A stretch of DNA of 64,000 nt, taken from an uncultured Armatimonadota bacterium. Lineage in GTDB: Bacteria; Armatimonadota; Fimbriimonadia; Fimbriimonadales; Fimbriimonadaceae. Position 1 is the first letter of the stretch, and the number at the start of each line of letters is the position of its first letter. The translations under genes were made by a program, and so were the position numbers. Location: the NCBI GenBank assembly GCA_903833215.1, contig CAILEM010000012.1, positions 24,771-88,770 of the forward strand. Direction: 5' to 3'. Below are positions 43,081 through 52,531 of this stretch, piece by piece. The notes under the pieces are model-generated. The model was not told the DNA's origin and did not search any database. It was given only the letters and a program-made list of their open reading frames with translations.

Positions 43081-43773
43081 CTATTCTCGATCACAAAGGC
43101 AAAGGTAGATAGAAGCGTGGTCGTGTTTGATCTGCTTTGGCGTGACCTTTTCTTCCAAAGTCATTCGCAGATTCATAAAGAGGACGATAGGCAAAAACAA
43201 AATCTGGCCGAGCCCGGGGATAGCGGCCATCACCTGTCGGTAGCCGAGCAATCGGATTTGAGTCGTCCATGCCAGAGGACCAACGAGGCCAACCATCTTG
43301 GATACTTTCAGACCACATTCTCCGAGTTGCCTGACCAATCCAGTGTGGGTCCAACGCCGAAAATCGTCAGGGTGAGGATGGTACAGCCACACACCGTGGG
43401 TTGAGATGAGAAGCTTTCCACCTGGCTTGAGGAGACGGCGACATTCCCCGAGATACCACTCCAGCTCCCACACATGCTCAAGTACTTGGAACGAAACCAC
43501 CAAGTCTGCTGAACCATCGGGGAGAGGAATGGGTTCGTTTGGGGTGATCAGTACGTCCGCCCCCGGATCGATATCGCAGCCAATGTACTTCTTTCCTTTG
43601 GCCTCAAACATTGCCCGGTAGGGGCTGTCACCACAACCGATATCGACGACGGTGCCGCCGGTTTGCTTGGGTATCCAATCGTCGATTGCGGTTTGAACCG
43701 CCCCTCGTAGCTGGATCAATGGCATTCGTGCATGGTCGAACCAGCCTGGGTTTTCTCGATTACTAGGGTTCAT
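43081..43773 (-). CDS. Class I SAM methyltransferase
   Basis: 230 residues. Motif I VVDIGCGDSPYRAMFE, YIGCDIDPGADV, then ADLVVSFQVLEHVWE and LLKPGGKLLISTHG. A hydrophobic C-terminal stretch (IPGLGQILFLPIVLFMNL) suggests membrane contact. Overlaps the GT4 gene by 4 nt upstream and is 2 bp from the next methyltransferase, so it belongs to the same operon. Probable role in capping or decorating the glycan. Confidence 0.85.
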   Translation of the reverse strand: MNPSNRENPGWFDHARMPLIQLRGAVQTAIDDWIPKQTGGTVVDIGCGDSPYRAMFEAKGKKYIGCDIDPGADVLITPNEPIPLPDGSADLVVSFQVLEHVWELEWYLGECRRLLKPGGKLLISTHGVWLYHPHPDDFRRWTHTGLVRQLGECGLKVSKMVGLVGPLAWTTQIRLLGYRQVMAAIPGLGQILFLPIVLFMNLRMTLEEKVTPKQIKHDHASIYLCLCDRE

Positions 43774-44897
43774 AGGGCGACCGCCTTTTGGATCATGGCT
43801 TCATATCGGTCCACGCACCGGCTCCAGGACCAATGCTCTCGTGCAAATTCTGAAATGGATTCCGAAGTCGCGTTCAGCGAGTCGAGATCCGATAGGAGCC
43901 TCTTGGCGGTCTCTTCCCACTGGTCTGGATCATTTGCAGGAACCGCATTTAGGTAGGGTTTTGCTGGCGAATAGCCCTCTGCCGTTTCGGTAGTGATGAG
44001 AACCGGTGTTCCGCAGGCCATCGACTCTTGAACAACCGCGGGATAGCCTTCGCCGACGCTGGGCATGACGAAAAGATCGGCAGCTCGGAAGAGCGGGGCC
44101 AAAGTCGGTCCAGAGAGATTTCGAAACACCTTGACGTTCGGCAGTCCCCACTCGTCGGGATTGATCGGCCCCCACCCGGCCATCGCCCACTGGACATTTT
44201 TATTGGCAGTCGCAAGCCTGCGGAGGATGGGTAAGCCCTTCTTCTCCACGAAACGCCCGACATAAACGCACATGGGCAGGTCATTCGAAAACCCGAATTC
44301 AGATTTATCTGAGGGGCCAGTTGGACTAAAAATCTCTGTGTTCACGCCGAAGGGGATCAACTCGGTTGCTGGGTGTTCAAAGCCGAGTGATTTGAAATAC
44401 GCCTGAGTGATTTCGCTCATGAACGCAACTGCCTTTGCCCCTCGGAGTGTTGGAAGCGCTACGAGTTTGTTAGCCGTTTTGAGGATAAATCTCAGTAATG
44501 GGTTCTTATAGGGGATGAACCCGATGTGCTGAGTCACGACGTAGGGGATGCCTAGCTTGCGAGCCATTCGGGCACCCATGACGTTGCCTTGGTACAGCGA
44601 TTCGTGAATATGAACGATGTCTGCGTTGGCTAGCGCTTCGCGGATTCGGGATAGTGCCTTTCTCGACCATAGCGGGTAAGGAATCCCAAGTTTGTTTTCG
44701 GTGAAATTATTGGCCGGGACCGAAACGAAACGGATCTTTGGCATATCTTCAGGAGGCGCGTCGGAGTCGCTAGCAATCCAAGTGATGTCGTAGCCTCTCT
44801 CCGACATCAGATTCGCAACCCGGCCCGCGCTAATTTCCACCCCTCCCCGATGGGTGGGAAAGTAATGCGTGAGTAGCAGCATGCGAGGTCTAGTCAT
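43770..44897 (-). CDS. GT4-family glycosyltransferase
   Basis: 375 residues, GT-B fold. N-terminal HYFPTHRGGVEISAGRVANLM binds acceptor; C-terminal domain has VYVGRFVEKKGLPIL and the nucleotide-sugar E-x7-E motif in PSVGEGYPAVVQESMACGTPV. A cytoplasmic retaining glycosyltransferase adding a sugar to a lipid-linked glycan is likely. Overlaps the GT2 gene upstream by 8 nt and the methyltransferase gene downstream by 4 nt. Confidence 0.92.
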   Translation of the reverse strand: MTRPRMLLLTHYFPTHRGGVEISAGRVANLMSERGYDITWIASDSDAPPEDMPKIRFVSVPANNFTENKLGIPYPLWSRKALSRIREALANADIVHIHESLYQGNVMGARMARKLGIPYVVTQHIGFIPYKNPLLRFILKTANKLVALPTLRGAKAVAFMSEITQAYFKSLGFEHPATELIPFGVNTEIFSPTGPSDKSEFGFSNDLPMCVYVGRFVEKKGLPILRRLATANKNVQWAMAGWGPINPDEWGLPNVKVFRNLSGPTLAPLFRAADLFVMPSVGEGYPAVVQESMACGTPVLITTETAEGYSPAKPYLNAVPANDPDQWEETAKRLLSDLDSLNATSESISEFAREHWSWSRCVDRYEAMIQKAVAL

Positions 44898-46050
44898 CGC
44901 ATCCCAACATCGATATCAAGAAGCCGCCAAACATGGTTTGGAAAGAAGCGACGATCAAGGTGGTTGCAAATGTCGTTTCACGGGTCATCTGCAAGGGGCC
45001 ATATCTGCTGTCGGACCACAACACAAAGATGCGCAGGATGATTCCGATACCCACCAAGCCAAGCAAAACCGATGAGGCGATCAAAGCGTCAACTTTGGCA
45101 AAGCGGTCGATGATTCCATCCGCCAAGCTGCCTTTTCGAAAGCCGAGTGATCTCGTGTATTTGCTCGCTGCAACTCCCATAAGCAGCGCTTGGTAACCGA
45201 CACTGAAGAATCCCCCCGAAAGGATCAGCCAGTGGTCCCCCACCCACAACCTTCCGAGCTTGAACATCTCACCGGGCGGCGTTACCAACAATGCCATGAA
45301 GATCGCCGCGCTGAGTCCCATCAGGATCAAAGCTGGACCGAAGTAGAGCCAAAGTGGACAAAGTGTTAGGAGGAACTTAACGTGCCTCCATCCATCCCGC
45401 CAAGGTCGAAGGTGAGGGGCTCGGTCGCGACCATCTTTGTGCAGCGTCACCGGAACTTCGGTGCGTCGCAATCCGAGGATTGCCGACTTCACCACCATTT
45501 CGCTGGCAAACTCCATGCCGCGCGATTCCAGTCTCATCTTTTCGAATGCTGCCTTCGATAGGGCACGTAGGCCGCAATGCGCATCACTTAGTCCAGACCG
45601 ATACAGCAAGTTGAGGAACCCGGTCAGGACTGGATTACCGATGTAGCGATTCTTCCATGGCATCGCTCCGGGCATGATCTCGCCCTTGAAACGAGAACCC
45701 ATGCAAAGCTCGTAGCCTTCGTGAAGCTTTCGAACCATGGCGACGCCTTCGCGAAAGTCGTATGATGCGTCGGAATCTCCCATGACCAAGTAGGTTCCCG
45801 CCGCATTTTTGCAGCCGAAAACCAAGGCATTTCCGTAGCCACGATCGGGGCAATGCGCCACACGGCATCCGCCCGTTTCGGCGATTTCGACGCTCTTGTC
45901 GGTGCTTCCGTTATCTGAGATCAGGATCTCATAGGTGAGTCCGAGTTCAGCAAGCATCATTCCGGCTTCATGGGCGGTTTTGATACATTCGGGCAGAGTC
46001 TGCTCTTCATTGAGACAGGGCATGAGAAAGGTGACATCAACGGGGGTCAT
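44890..46050 (-). CDS. GT2-family polyprenyl-phosphate glycosyltransferase
   Basis: 386 residues. GT-A fold with VTFLMPCLNEEQTLPEC, SDNGSTDKS and the DxD-containing GDSDASYDFREG, then GSRFKGEIMPGAMPWKNR, which is characteristic of DPM1-like enzymes charging polyprenyl phosphate. The C-terminal 170 residues contain about four transmembrane helices. The product would be the sugar donor for the GT-C enzymes next door. It overlaps the GT-C gene upstream by 4 nt and GT4 downstream by 8 nt. Confidence 0.92.
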   Translation of the reverse strand: MTPVDVTFLMPCLNEEQTLPECIKTAHEAGMMLAELGLTYEILISDNGSTDKSVEIAETGGCRVAHCPDRGYGNALVFGCKNAAGTYLVMGDSDASYDFREGVAMVRKLHEGYELCMGSRFKGEIMPGAMPWKNRYIGNPVLTGFLNLLYRSGLSDAHCGLRALSKAAFEKMRLESRGMEFASEMVVKSAILGLRRTEVPVTLHKDGRDRAPHLRPWRDGWRHVKFLLTLCPLWLYFGPALILMGLSAAIFMALLVTPPGEMFKLGRLWVGDHWLILSGGFFSVGYQALLMGVAASKYTRSLGFRKGSLADGIIDRFAKVDALIASSVLLGLVGIGIILRIFVLWSDSRYGPLQMTRETTFATTLIVASFQTMFGGFLISMLGCDD

Positions 46051-47750
46051 GCATCCTCCTGGGGACTGCTAGATTTTGAGGCGCGAAACAGGAGACCGGC
46101 TCCGAGACCGGTCGTGACGAGGCAAAGAGCCATGAACGGCGCAGGGTTCACTGGGCGCTGCTCGGCCGGGACTCGATTGATCCAGCCCCACCAGGGCCGG
46201 GGAAGGTAGAACACGGCGAATTGCTGTTGCCAAACGCGAGCATCGATGGGCGGGAGTTTTATCTTGGGCGTTGACGATTGAGTTGCCAACGCGATGATTT
46301 TCAGCTTCTTCTGCAATTCCGTCCGCGGTTTTGCCTTAGATGACGGAGGTTGAGTTGCCTGGGGCGGGCCCTCGGCGCCTGGAGGGCCATAAGGGCAATA
46401 CGTCATCTCTCCGTTGGGACTGCTCGACAGCTTGGCCCATTTATGATCGGTGATTCCCAAGTTCTCAACGAATTCGGCAGGGCGCGACAACAATTGTGAG
46501 TATCGGAAGTACGCCCATGCATCCAGCCAGAAGTGCGGCGGTAGGCGGCGATTGAAGAAGAAGCGATGGTGATCGACCGAAACCGCCATCAACTGAATCA
46601 CGAGCCCAAAGCCGACAAGCGGGTAAACGACGGCTGGCTTGACAACCTTTAGTGACACGTATGGAAGCGCCAAAGCCCAAAGCGGCATGATCGGGATCAA
46701 GTATCGAGGGCCCCAACACCAATCTCCACCTGCGAACGAAAGAAATGACATCTCTCCAACGTGCAGTGCGGATAGGGCGATCACAAGGCCAGCGAGTCCT
46801 CGTTCTGCTTTGAAGAACGATTTGAAACCAATCAGTGCCAACACCAAAGGTGGGCTAAACCACAGGACACCTTTACCTGGGCTGATCGCCAGGGTTAGGA
46901 ATCCTGCAATGGGATTACCAAGCATCGACACGCCGCTTTCAAATGCGGGCATGTTTACGCTGCCGAATCGGATCCAGTTGTAGAAGGCGTATCCCGCTAA
47001 GCCGACTCCGATACCGACACCAAAAATGATGCCGTTGATCAGGGCTTTACTGATTTGGCCGCCAGATCGTCGGGCTTCGACGAGCCAATAGACTGGAATC
47101 GCAGGGAGGAGGGCAACGAAGGGCACCCGATAATTCACGAGGAGCCCGCCGAGCAATCCTGCTGCCAGCGCATATCCAATGCCGCCACGTTTGGCGACAT
47201 CGTATGCCATCAACGTCATCGCAAGCATCACAACACCGTGTTGGCACTGGTCGAACACCGTTTCTGAACTTGGCCACCACAGAGTCGCCAAGCCGAACAC
47301 CAAGGTCCAAGCAACCGCCTGCTTGACGCCAACTCCCATTCGCCGAAAGAACGCGAGTAGAAGTGGGGCGACGAGTGGCCCCGCAAAGGCACTGACGAGG
47401 CTGAAGCTAAACCGATCCGATGCGCTGCTAATTCCACATAGAACGCGGGATACGATCATCAACGGGATGGGCAGCAGGCTCGCGGGCGCGGTGTAGTAGC
47501 TGTAGAAGTGTCCGGTCGTTGGATTAACGGGCAATGGGCCCTGGACAAGGTAGAAATCCGTCAATTCTGGCCCGGTCATGTTGACGATGTTGCGTGCCAC
47601 ATCGAACCGGAACTGCCCATCCACCATGTCGATTCGCCCGGGATGACTTAGGAGAAACAGACCAAGCAGCAACAAAAAAGAACCCCATCCGGCAATTCGC
47701 CAGTGGTTTCCCTCTTTACTACCCGTACTAGCCTGAATCCTTTCTATCAT
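46047..47750 (-). CDS. GT-C-like polytopic membrane protein
   Basis: 567 residues, about ten hydrophobic helices in the first 400 residues. Features after the first helix (DMVDGQFRFDVARNIV) and loop 1 (YYTAPASLLPIPL) follow the GT-C pattern of polyprenyl-phosphate-sugar transferases; GGDWCWGPRYLIPIMPLWALA is typical for this type. A Pro/Lys-rich soluble segment lies near residues 460-500, then a final helix. Probably adds a sugar outside the inner membrane using the donor made by the adjacent GT2. Overlaps the GT2 gene by 4 nt. Confidence 0.78.
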   Translation of the reverse strand: MIERIQASTGSKEGNHWRIAGWGSFLLLLGLFLLSHPGRIDMVDGQFRFDVARNIVNMTGPELTDFYLVQGPLPVNPTTGHFYSYYTAPASLLPIPLMIVSRVLCGISSASDRFSFSLVSAFAGPLVAPLLLAFFRRMGVGVKQAVAWTLVFGLATLWWPSSETVFDQCQHGVVMLAMTLMAYDVAKRGGIGYALAAGLLGGLLVNYRVPFVALLPAIPVYWLVEARRSGGQISKALINGIIFGVGIGVGLAGYAFYNWIRFGSVNMPAFESGVSMLGNPIAGFLTLAISPGKGVLWFSPPLVLALIGFKSFFKAERGLAGLVIALSALHVGEMSFLSFAGGDWCWGPRYLIPIMPLWALALPYVSLKVVKPAVVYPLVGFGLVIQLMAVSVDHHRFFFNRRLPPHFWLDAWAYFRYSQLLSRPAEFVENLGITDHKWAKLSSSPNGEMTYCPYGPPGAEGPPQATQPPSSKAKPRTELQKKLKIIALATQSSTPKIKLPPIDARVWQQQFAVFYLPRPWWGWINRVPAEQRPVNPAPFMALCLVTTGLGAGLLFRASKSSSPQEDA

Positions 47751-47816
47751 AGAGACAACGGACGAACGTGGTTAATCGCCTCTGAAACCGGCAGAAATGC
47801 AGATTCCTAGCCTGTT

Positions 47817-49442
47817 TTATGCCAGGAGCGAATACTTAACTGTGACCGATGATGGTAAGTAGGGCTGGAAGTCACTGAGTTCGTGGCGGATTCTCTCTGC
47901 GGACGAACGAGAAGTGGCGTAAAACCGAACGCATCGAGAAGCTGCAGAAGTGACAGGAGGAATCGTCCAATCTCCAACGGGAAAGAGAGACTTAGGCATG
48001 GAGATGCTGCCTGTAAACCACTCTGGATAGGCAACGATGAGGTCCGGCCTAAACTCGTTAATCTCTTTGGCGATCTTTTTTGTGGTGAAAGTGCCGTGCA
48101 CTCTATCCTCCCGAATCGAATCAGTCGCCAGCCCAACGAGATCGAGTAAATGTCCTTCAGAAAAGTAACTTATGGCGCCAATATCGTTCGCCGCCAATCG
48201 ACCTCTTGGGTAGTAACGTTTCACAAACCGCGCCATTTGGAATTGCTGTAAGTAGATATCACTGGATGCCTTTGGCACGTCATGCATTGCTTTCGATGCG
48301 CGGATCAGTGCAAGAGCGACGACCGCTGAAATCACACCAGCGGCGTAAGTATTCCGTTGACGGTTTGCCCAGCCTCTGTTGGCGTGTATTGCGTTTACTC
48401 CCAGCAAGACTCCTGCGCCAAGACACGCCAGTAGATATCCCTCATATCGAAAGAGGAAGCCCATCATCGCAAAGCTTGCGTGCAGGAGAGCCGCGACAAC
48501 GCTTGTCCAAAGCCAAATCTCGATGGGTGAAGTCAGGTTTCTATCCGGAAGCCAACGCAAGGTAACCGCTACCGCCGCTGCGATGACGATCAAAACACCC
48601 ACTACAGGCGCTCGATCCCAGAGAGTCCAGAACACATGTTCGGCAAGCCCGCTTACGTAAGTCCAGCCCGAGGAGTGAGGCAGGTGCCCCTTGATGAGAA
48701 TCGAGTTCGGCACCCATGGCATCCCAACCATACGAGAGTAGATTCCGAATCCGCCGATACCGGCGACTGGTCCGATAGCCAGCCCGGCGCTGAGTCGCCA
48801 ATCTCGGCGATTTACTCCGACCGCCACCGGGACCACTAAAAGAAAGACGCTCTCGTACCGGCATAGACACATCAGGCTGGCCAGGACCATGCCAACCCAA
48901 AAATCTCCTCGATCATTCTTGTGGCCAAGTGCTTCTAGTAACCAGAACCCAAACCAAAGATCCAACAAGATCTGAAGCGAGTGCTCCATCCCAGTGAAAG
49001 GAAGCATGAAGAGTGGGCCGATCAGGAAAACAAGCAAGGCAGAAGCGGCTGCCCCCAACGGACCAAGCCCTGCTCTCATTGCGCGGAAGTAGACGAGCAT
49101 GGTTGCCGCGACCGACGCAAATACACCGAGAATGATCGGCCACAGAACGGAATTGCCGCAAACAAGAATGACGGAGGCAAGAAGGCTTGTCCACAGAGGA
49201 GATGAGGAAGCCGAGGATGGTGCGAATGAGGTGACACCCCAAACCCCATGCTGTGCCAAGTTCTTCGCGATTGCAAGGTGGATGTATGGATCGTCGAGCG
49301 CGTAGGCGAAGTGCCCTTCCGTATGTTTGAGACATTCATTCCAGACGCCGCCGAACGTAACTGCTATAAGCAGCAGTACCGAAATGCCACAAACCCATCG
49401 AATTCGCAGGGTGTTTCCCTGAGATTCTGATTGGGTCTTCAT
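47817..49442 (-). CDS. GT-C-like membrane glycosyltransferase (AftB-like)
   Basis: 541 residues from the ATG at 49442 (an ATG at 49451 is also possible). Loop 1 has YALDDPYIHLAIAKNLAQHG with the Asp-Asp pair typical of GT-C enzymes, then SSASSSPLWTSLLA and FTGMEHSLQ, as in arabinofuranosyltransferase-like proteins. About ten membrane helices, then a ~130-residue soluble C-terminal domain. It is first of the minus-strand glycan run, 66 bp before the next GT-C gene, and divergent from the TIGR03790 gene. Confidence 0.78.
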   Translation of the reverse strand: MKTQSESQGNTLRIRWVCGISVLLLIAVTFGGVWNECLKHTEGHFAYALDDPYIHLAIAKNLAQHGVWGVTSFAPSSASSSPLWTSLLASVILVCGNSVLWPIILGVFASVAATMLVYFRAMRAGLGPLGAAASALLVFLIGPLFMLPFTGMEHSLQILLDLWFGFWLLEALGHKNDRGDFWVGMVLASLMCLCRYESVFLLVVPVAVGVNRRDWRLSAGLAIGPVAGIGGFGIYSRMVGMPWVPNSILIKGHLPHSSGWTYVSGLAEHVFWTLWDRAPVVGVLIVIAAAVAVTLRWLPDRNLTSPIEIWLWTSVVAALLHASFAMMGFLFRYEGYLLACLGAGVLLGVNAIHANRGWANRQRNTYAAGVISAVVALALIRASKAMHDVPKASSDIYLQQFQMARFVKRYYPRGRLAANDIGAISYFSEGHLLDLVGLATDSIREDRVHGTFTTKKIAKEINEFRPDLIVAYPEWFTGSISMPKSLFPVGDWTIPPVTSAASRCVRFYATSRSSAERIRHELSDFQPYLPSSVTVKYSLLA

Positions 49443-49497
49443 GACGCGCATTCTACCGAGCTACGGTGCGCTAGCAATCCGGTAGTCTTGGCCTGAA

Positions 49498-50652
49498 ATG
49501 GTTAGTCTAGTTGCCGCCTTTGCCTTTCTGAACTCTGGTGTCGACGTCAGTCGCGTGATGGTGATCGAGAACACCAGTAGCGATGCATCCGTCGAGATCG
49601 CGACGAAGTACCTGCAACTCCGAAAGGTAAAGAACCTCCTGAAAATCCAGTGTCAGGATTCGGCGCTTGATGCCGGCAAAGAAACTTTGCCGTATGCAAC
49701 CTTCCGAACTGCGATTGAGGCGCCACTGAGAGCGTATTTGAAAACCCACCCCAAAGTGGATTTCATCGTGTTGACGAAGGGAATCCCGATCCGATTAACC
49801 GGTGCCCCAAGTGGAGTAAGTGGCAGTCAACCATCTCTTGATTCTTTTATTGCCGCCCTGGATTACGCTGAGCGGAAAGATACTTTGAAGCTTGAGGTTA
49901 AGGACAGCGGTTTTACTGGCACGGCATGGGTCAACCGATTTTGGAATTCCACCGAGCGCTTTTCGCACGCCAAGTTCGGAGGATATCTCGTTTCTCGACT
50001 GGATGCCTATACAGTTGACGAAGCAAACTTGCTGGTCAAGTACGCGCTCATTGCGGAGAAGAACGGACCGTCTGGGTCGATTTTGCTCGATACCGCTCCA
50101 AGTCATGGGCTGGGTGATCTGAAGATGGTGCCCCGATCCATCGCCAACGCGAATGGGAAAGGCTCCGCGATTCTTGGCGAGCTGAATTACAACGAATTCG
50201 ATGCCGATATGATCGTCGCGGGCAAGTTGCTTGAGAAGAAGAAAGTGCCAGTGACGGTCGACCTCAACGATAAGTTCGTGGGAAGAAAGGGCGACCTCAT
50301 GGGTTACTGCTCGTGGGGAAGCAACGACCCGCATTTTGAAGTGGAAGGATATAAGTTCCTTCGGTTTTCACCGGGTGCGATTGCCGAGACTGCCGTATCG
50401 ACCAGTGGACGCACTTTCTTGCCAACCACGGGTGGGCAGTCTTTGATCGCCGATCTAGTGAGCGGAAGAGTGACGGGAGTGAAGGGTTACTGCGATGAGC
50501 CGTTGCTGCAGGCAATTGCCTCGCCAACTATCCTGTTCGACCGATACACCAGCGGCTGGACGCTTGCCGAGAGTTTCTTCGCAGCCTCTCGCTTGGTTGG
50601 TTGGGAGGATATCGTCGTGGGCGACCCGTTGTGCTCCCCCTACCGGAAATAA
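49498..50652 (+). CDS. TIGR03790 family protein
   Basis: 384 residues. After a short hydrophobic start, VMVIENTSSDASVEIATKYLQLRKV is the family's opening, followed by FIVLTKGIPIRLTG, NRFWN and the C-terminal MGYCSWGSNDPHF, SPGAIAETAVSTSGRTF, GVKGYCDEPLLQ and ESFFAASRLVGWEDIVVGDPLC. The family is widespread in Planctomycetota, Acidobacteriota and relatives, and has no assigned biochemistry. It may be extracytoplasmic. The start region is short, so a non-ATG start upstream is possible. Divergent from the glycan operon by 55 bp. Confidence 0.8.
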   Translation: MVSLVAAFAFLNSGVDVSRVMVIENTSSDASVEIATKYLQLRKVKNLLKIQCQDSALDAGKETLPYATFRTAIEAPLRAYLKTHPKVDFIVLTKGIPIRLTGAPSGVSGSQPSLDSFIAALDYAERKDTLKLEVKDSGFTGTAWVNRFWNSTERFSHAKFGGYLVSRLDAYTVDEANLLVKYALIAEKNGPSGSILLDTAPSHGLGDLKMVPRSIANANGKGSAILGELNYNEFDADMIVAGKLLEKKKVPVTVDLNDKFVGRKGDLMGYCSWGSNDPHFEVEGYKFLRFSPGAIAETAVSTSGRTFLPTTGGQSLIADLVSGRVTGVKGYCDEPLLQAIASPTILFDRYTSGWTLAESFFAASRLVGWEDIVVGDPLCSPYRK

Positions 50653-50733
50653 TCAGGAGGCTTTACGTAAACCTGGATCATTTTTGCCTCTCCAGCAACC
50701 TCACAGCATCCTTCCTGCGTCACAATTCATGCC

Positions 50734-51060
50734 ATGAATAAGCGCCCAATCATCGCTTTCATTTCCGTCATTGTCCTTGCGATCGCGGCTTTTGTCGCGT
50801 ACACGGCGGCAAGTATTGGTAGAGAAGCGAGCAATATGGATGCTTTACTCAAAGCTGATATTGCCCAGAGAAAGACGATTGATGAAGCTAGATCGCAGAT
50901 GAAGGAGAATGGGTTCACGATTGACAGTGACTCACCCACATTGAAAGGAAGCGGGCAAAAGCACTCGATGATTGCGTTCACGACGTGGTTGACAGTCGAC
51001 GTCACTTCCGATTCCTCCGGAGTCGTAACCAGTTATCACATCGATCGCGCGAGTCAGTAA
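50734..51060 (+). CDS. Small membrane-anchored hypothetical protein
   Basis: 108 residues. One N-terminal membrane helix (PIIAFISVIVLAIAAFVAYTA) with a basic residue before it, then a small soluble domain (TIDEARSQMKENGFTIDSD, LTVDVTSDSSGVVTSYHID). The latter resembles short periplasmic domains of unknown role. No family recognised. Alone between the TIGR03790 gene and the convergent TlpA-like gene. Confidence 0.6.
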   Translation: MNKRPIIAFISVIVLAIAAFVAYTAASIGREASNMDALLKADIAQRKTIDEARSQMKENGFTIDSDSPTLKGSGQKHSMIAFTTWLTVDVTSDSSGVVTSYHIDRASQ

Positions 51061-51207
51061 GCCTCACTCGCTCATTTCCTATTCGGTGAGTCTTCACTCC
51101 ATAGGTTCGCCCGTGCCTGAATAGCTGCTGTAGGACGCACGGCTGTCTTAGTGATCCCGAGCGTCTTTAGCGTGATGCTGCTTGCTATTTGTCCGCGCCG
51201 ACTGCCA

Positions 51208-52464
51208 TCAGCCCTTAAGTAGCTTCTTCACGAGGGCTTCGGTTTCTTCTTCGCCCTCGGCGGTATTACCCACCTGTACTCGGCGAACGAGGCCGTTGCG
51301 GTCGATGACGACGAGTTGAGGGATGGAACTGACGCCGTAGCGGGCTTGGGTGAGTTGCTTTTCATCGAAAACGACTGGCCAAGTGATCCTGAAGTCCCTG
51401 ACAAATTCCTTCTGCATCAACCCAAACTCGTCAGCCTTGGCTATGCCTTGTTTGGCACCGTAGTACCCGTAGAACGAGGTCACGCTGACAACCTGAAGCC
51501 CTTGGGATCCCAAGGAATCCTGCATGTTCTTGATCTTGGGTAAGGCAGCCTTGCAGGGGCCGCACCAGTGGGCCATAAAGTCGAGGACGACAACTTTTCC
51601 TTTAAGCGACTCCAGTCCAGCAAAGGTGCCAATCGACTTTTGAAATGCCACTTGTGGGGCTGGTTTCCCAATTGCGCTCGTTTTGGCAAGGAAGTCGTCA
51701 ATGCGATAGGCAGGGGTTTGTCCAAAGGCATTCTTCGACGTGCTATTTGCAAACTTTGCGCGTAGCTGCTGCATTTGACTTAGCACCCCAGGGCCGGGAG
51801 AGTTGCGGTATTTCATCTCCAGAAGCTTCATTTCGAGGTCGACGAAAACATAGTCGGCCATCGCCGTGCTTTGTGGCGCAAACGAATTTGGCGTGCGGTC
51901 AACTTTGTTCTGAAGTACACGAAGCCCGTGCTCGACGAATGCCGGTTTTGTTTTGTCGAGTTTCAGCCGAGTGCAGTTGCCGTAGAAAATTTCCCCAATC
52001 ATGCCAATTTCGCTGGCCATCAAATCAGGTGCGTGGCGCAGTAAATAGAGTGCTTGATCTTCTTTACCTTCGTTCAGGATGCTGGCGAGAAGGTCGCCAA
52101 CCGTGAACATCATTTGGACGCTGTGGTAGTCAATCGCAGTCTTTTCTAGACCTTTTGCGGTGACAGTGTCTCCCGCTTGTACGAACAGCGCTGCCCATTC
52201 CGATGCCTCAGCAGCGGGAATGGCTTTGACGGCGATCCCCTTCAATTCATCGGCAGCGAAAAGAGTAACTTTCGGCTCGATAATGGCTCGATTCGCAGAT
52301 CCACCTGCGGCTTTCGCTTCGGCATACAGTTTGGAACGATAGTCGTTGATGTGCGATCTTGTCTGCTCGAGGTTCGGTTTTGGCGGCTGTTGTCCCGGGG
52401 TCTGAGGGGCTGTAGGACTCGAAAACAGAGTTGCAAGGAGAAGACAAACAGTTGACGAAATCAT
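51208..52464 (-). CDS. Exported TlpA/ResA-like thioredoxin protein
   Basis: 418 residues. A signal peptide (MISSTVCLLLATLFSS) is followed by a helical N-terminal domain of about 230 residues that I do not recognise, then a thioredoxin domain: GKPAPQVAFQ, VVVLDFMAHWCGPCKAALPK (C301-G-P-C304) and the cis-Pro strand VSSIPQLVVIDRNG. Likely a periplasmic disulfide reductase or thiol-redox protein acting on exported proteins. Separated from the upstream pseudopilin gene by a large hairpin. Confidence 0.88.
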   Translation of the reverse strand: MISSTVCLLLATLFSSPTAPQTPGQQPPKPNLEQTRSHINDYRSKLYAEAKAAGGSANRAIIEPKVTLFAADELKGIAVKAIPAAEASEWAALFVQAGDTVTAKGLEKTAIDYHSVQMMFTVGDLLASILNEGKEDQALYLLRHAPDLMASEIGMIGEIFYGNCTRLKLDKTKPAFVEHGLRVLQNKVDRTPNSFAPQSTAMADYVFVDLEMKLLEMKYRNSPGPGVLSQMQQLRAKFANSTSKNAFGQTPAYRIDDFLAKTSAIGKPAPQVAFQKSIGTFAGLESLKGKVVVLDFMAHWCGPCKAALPKIKNMQDSLGSQGLQVVSVTSFYGYYGAKQGIAKADEFGLMQKEFVRDFRITWPVVFDEKQLTQARYGVSSIPQLVVIDRNGLVRRVQVGNTAEGEEETEALVKKLLKG

Positions 52465-52487
52465 TTTTTGAAGGAAGGCGAGAGATG

Positions 52488-52523
52488 ACTCAAGCTACGA
52501 TGCCCGGGCATCGCAGCTTGAGT
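52488..52523 (-). terminator. Hairpin after the pseudopilin gene
   Basis: ACTCAAGCT (52488-52496) pairs with AGCTTGAGT (52515-52523), one A/C mismatch follows, then CGATGCCC pairs with GGGCATCG with no loop, giving an almost perfect 36-nt palindrome 8 nt after the pseudopilin stop. No T-run follows on the minus strand. Confidence 0.55.
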
Positions 52524-52531
52524 GGGTGGCT

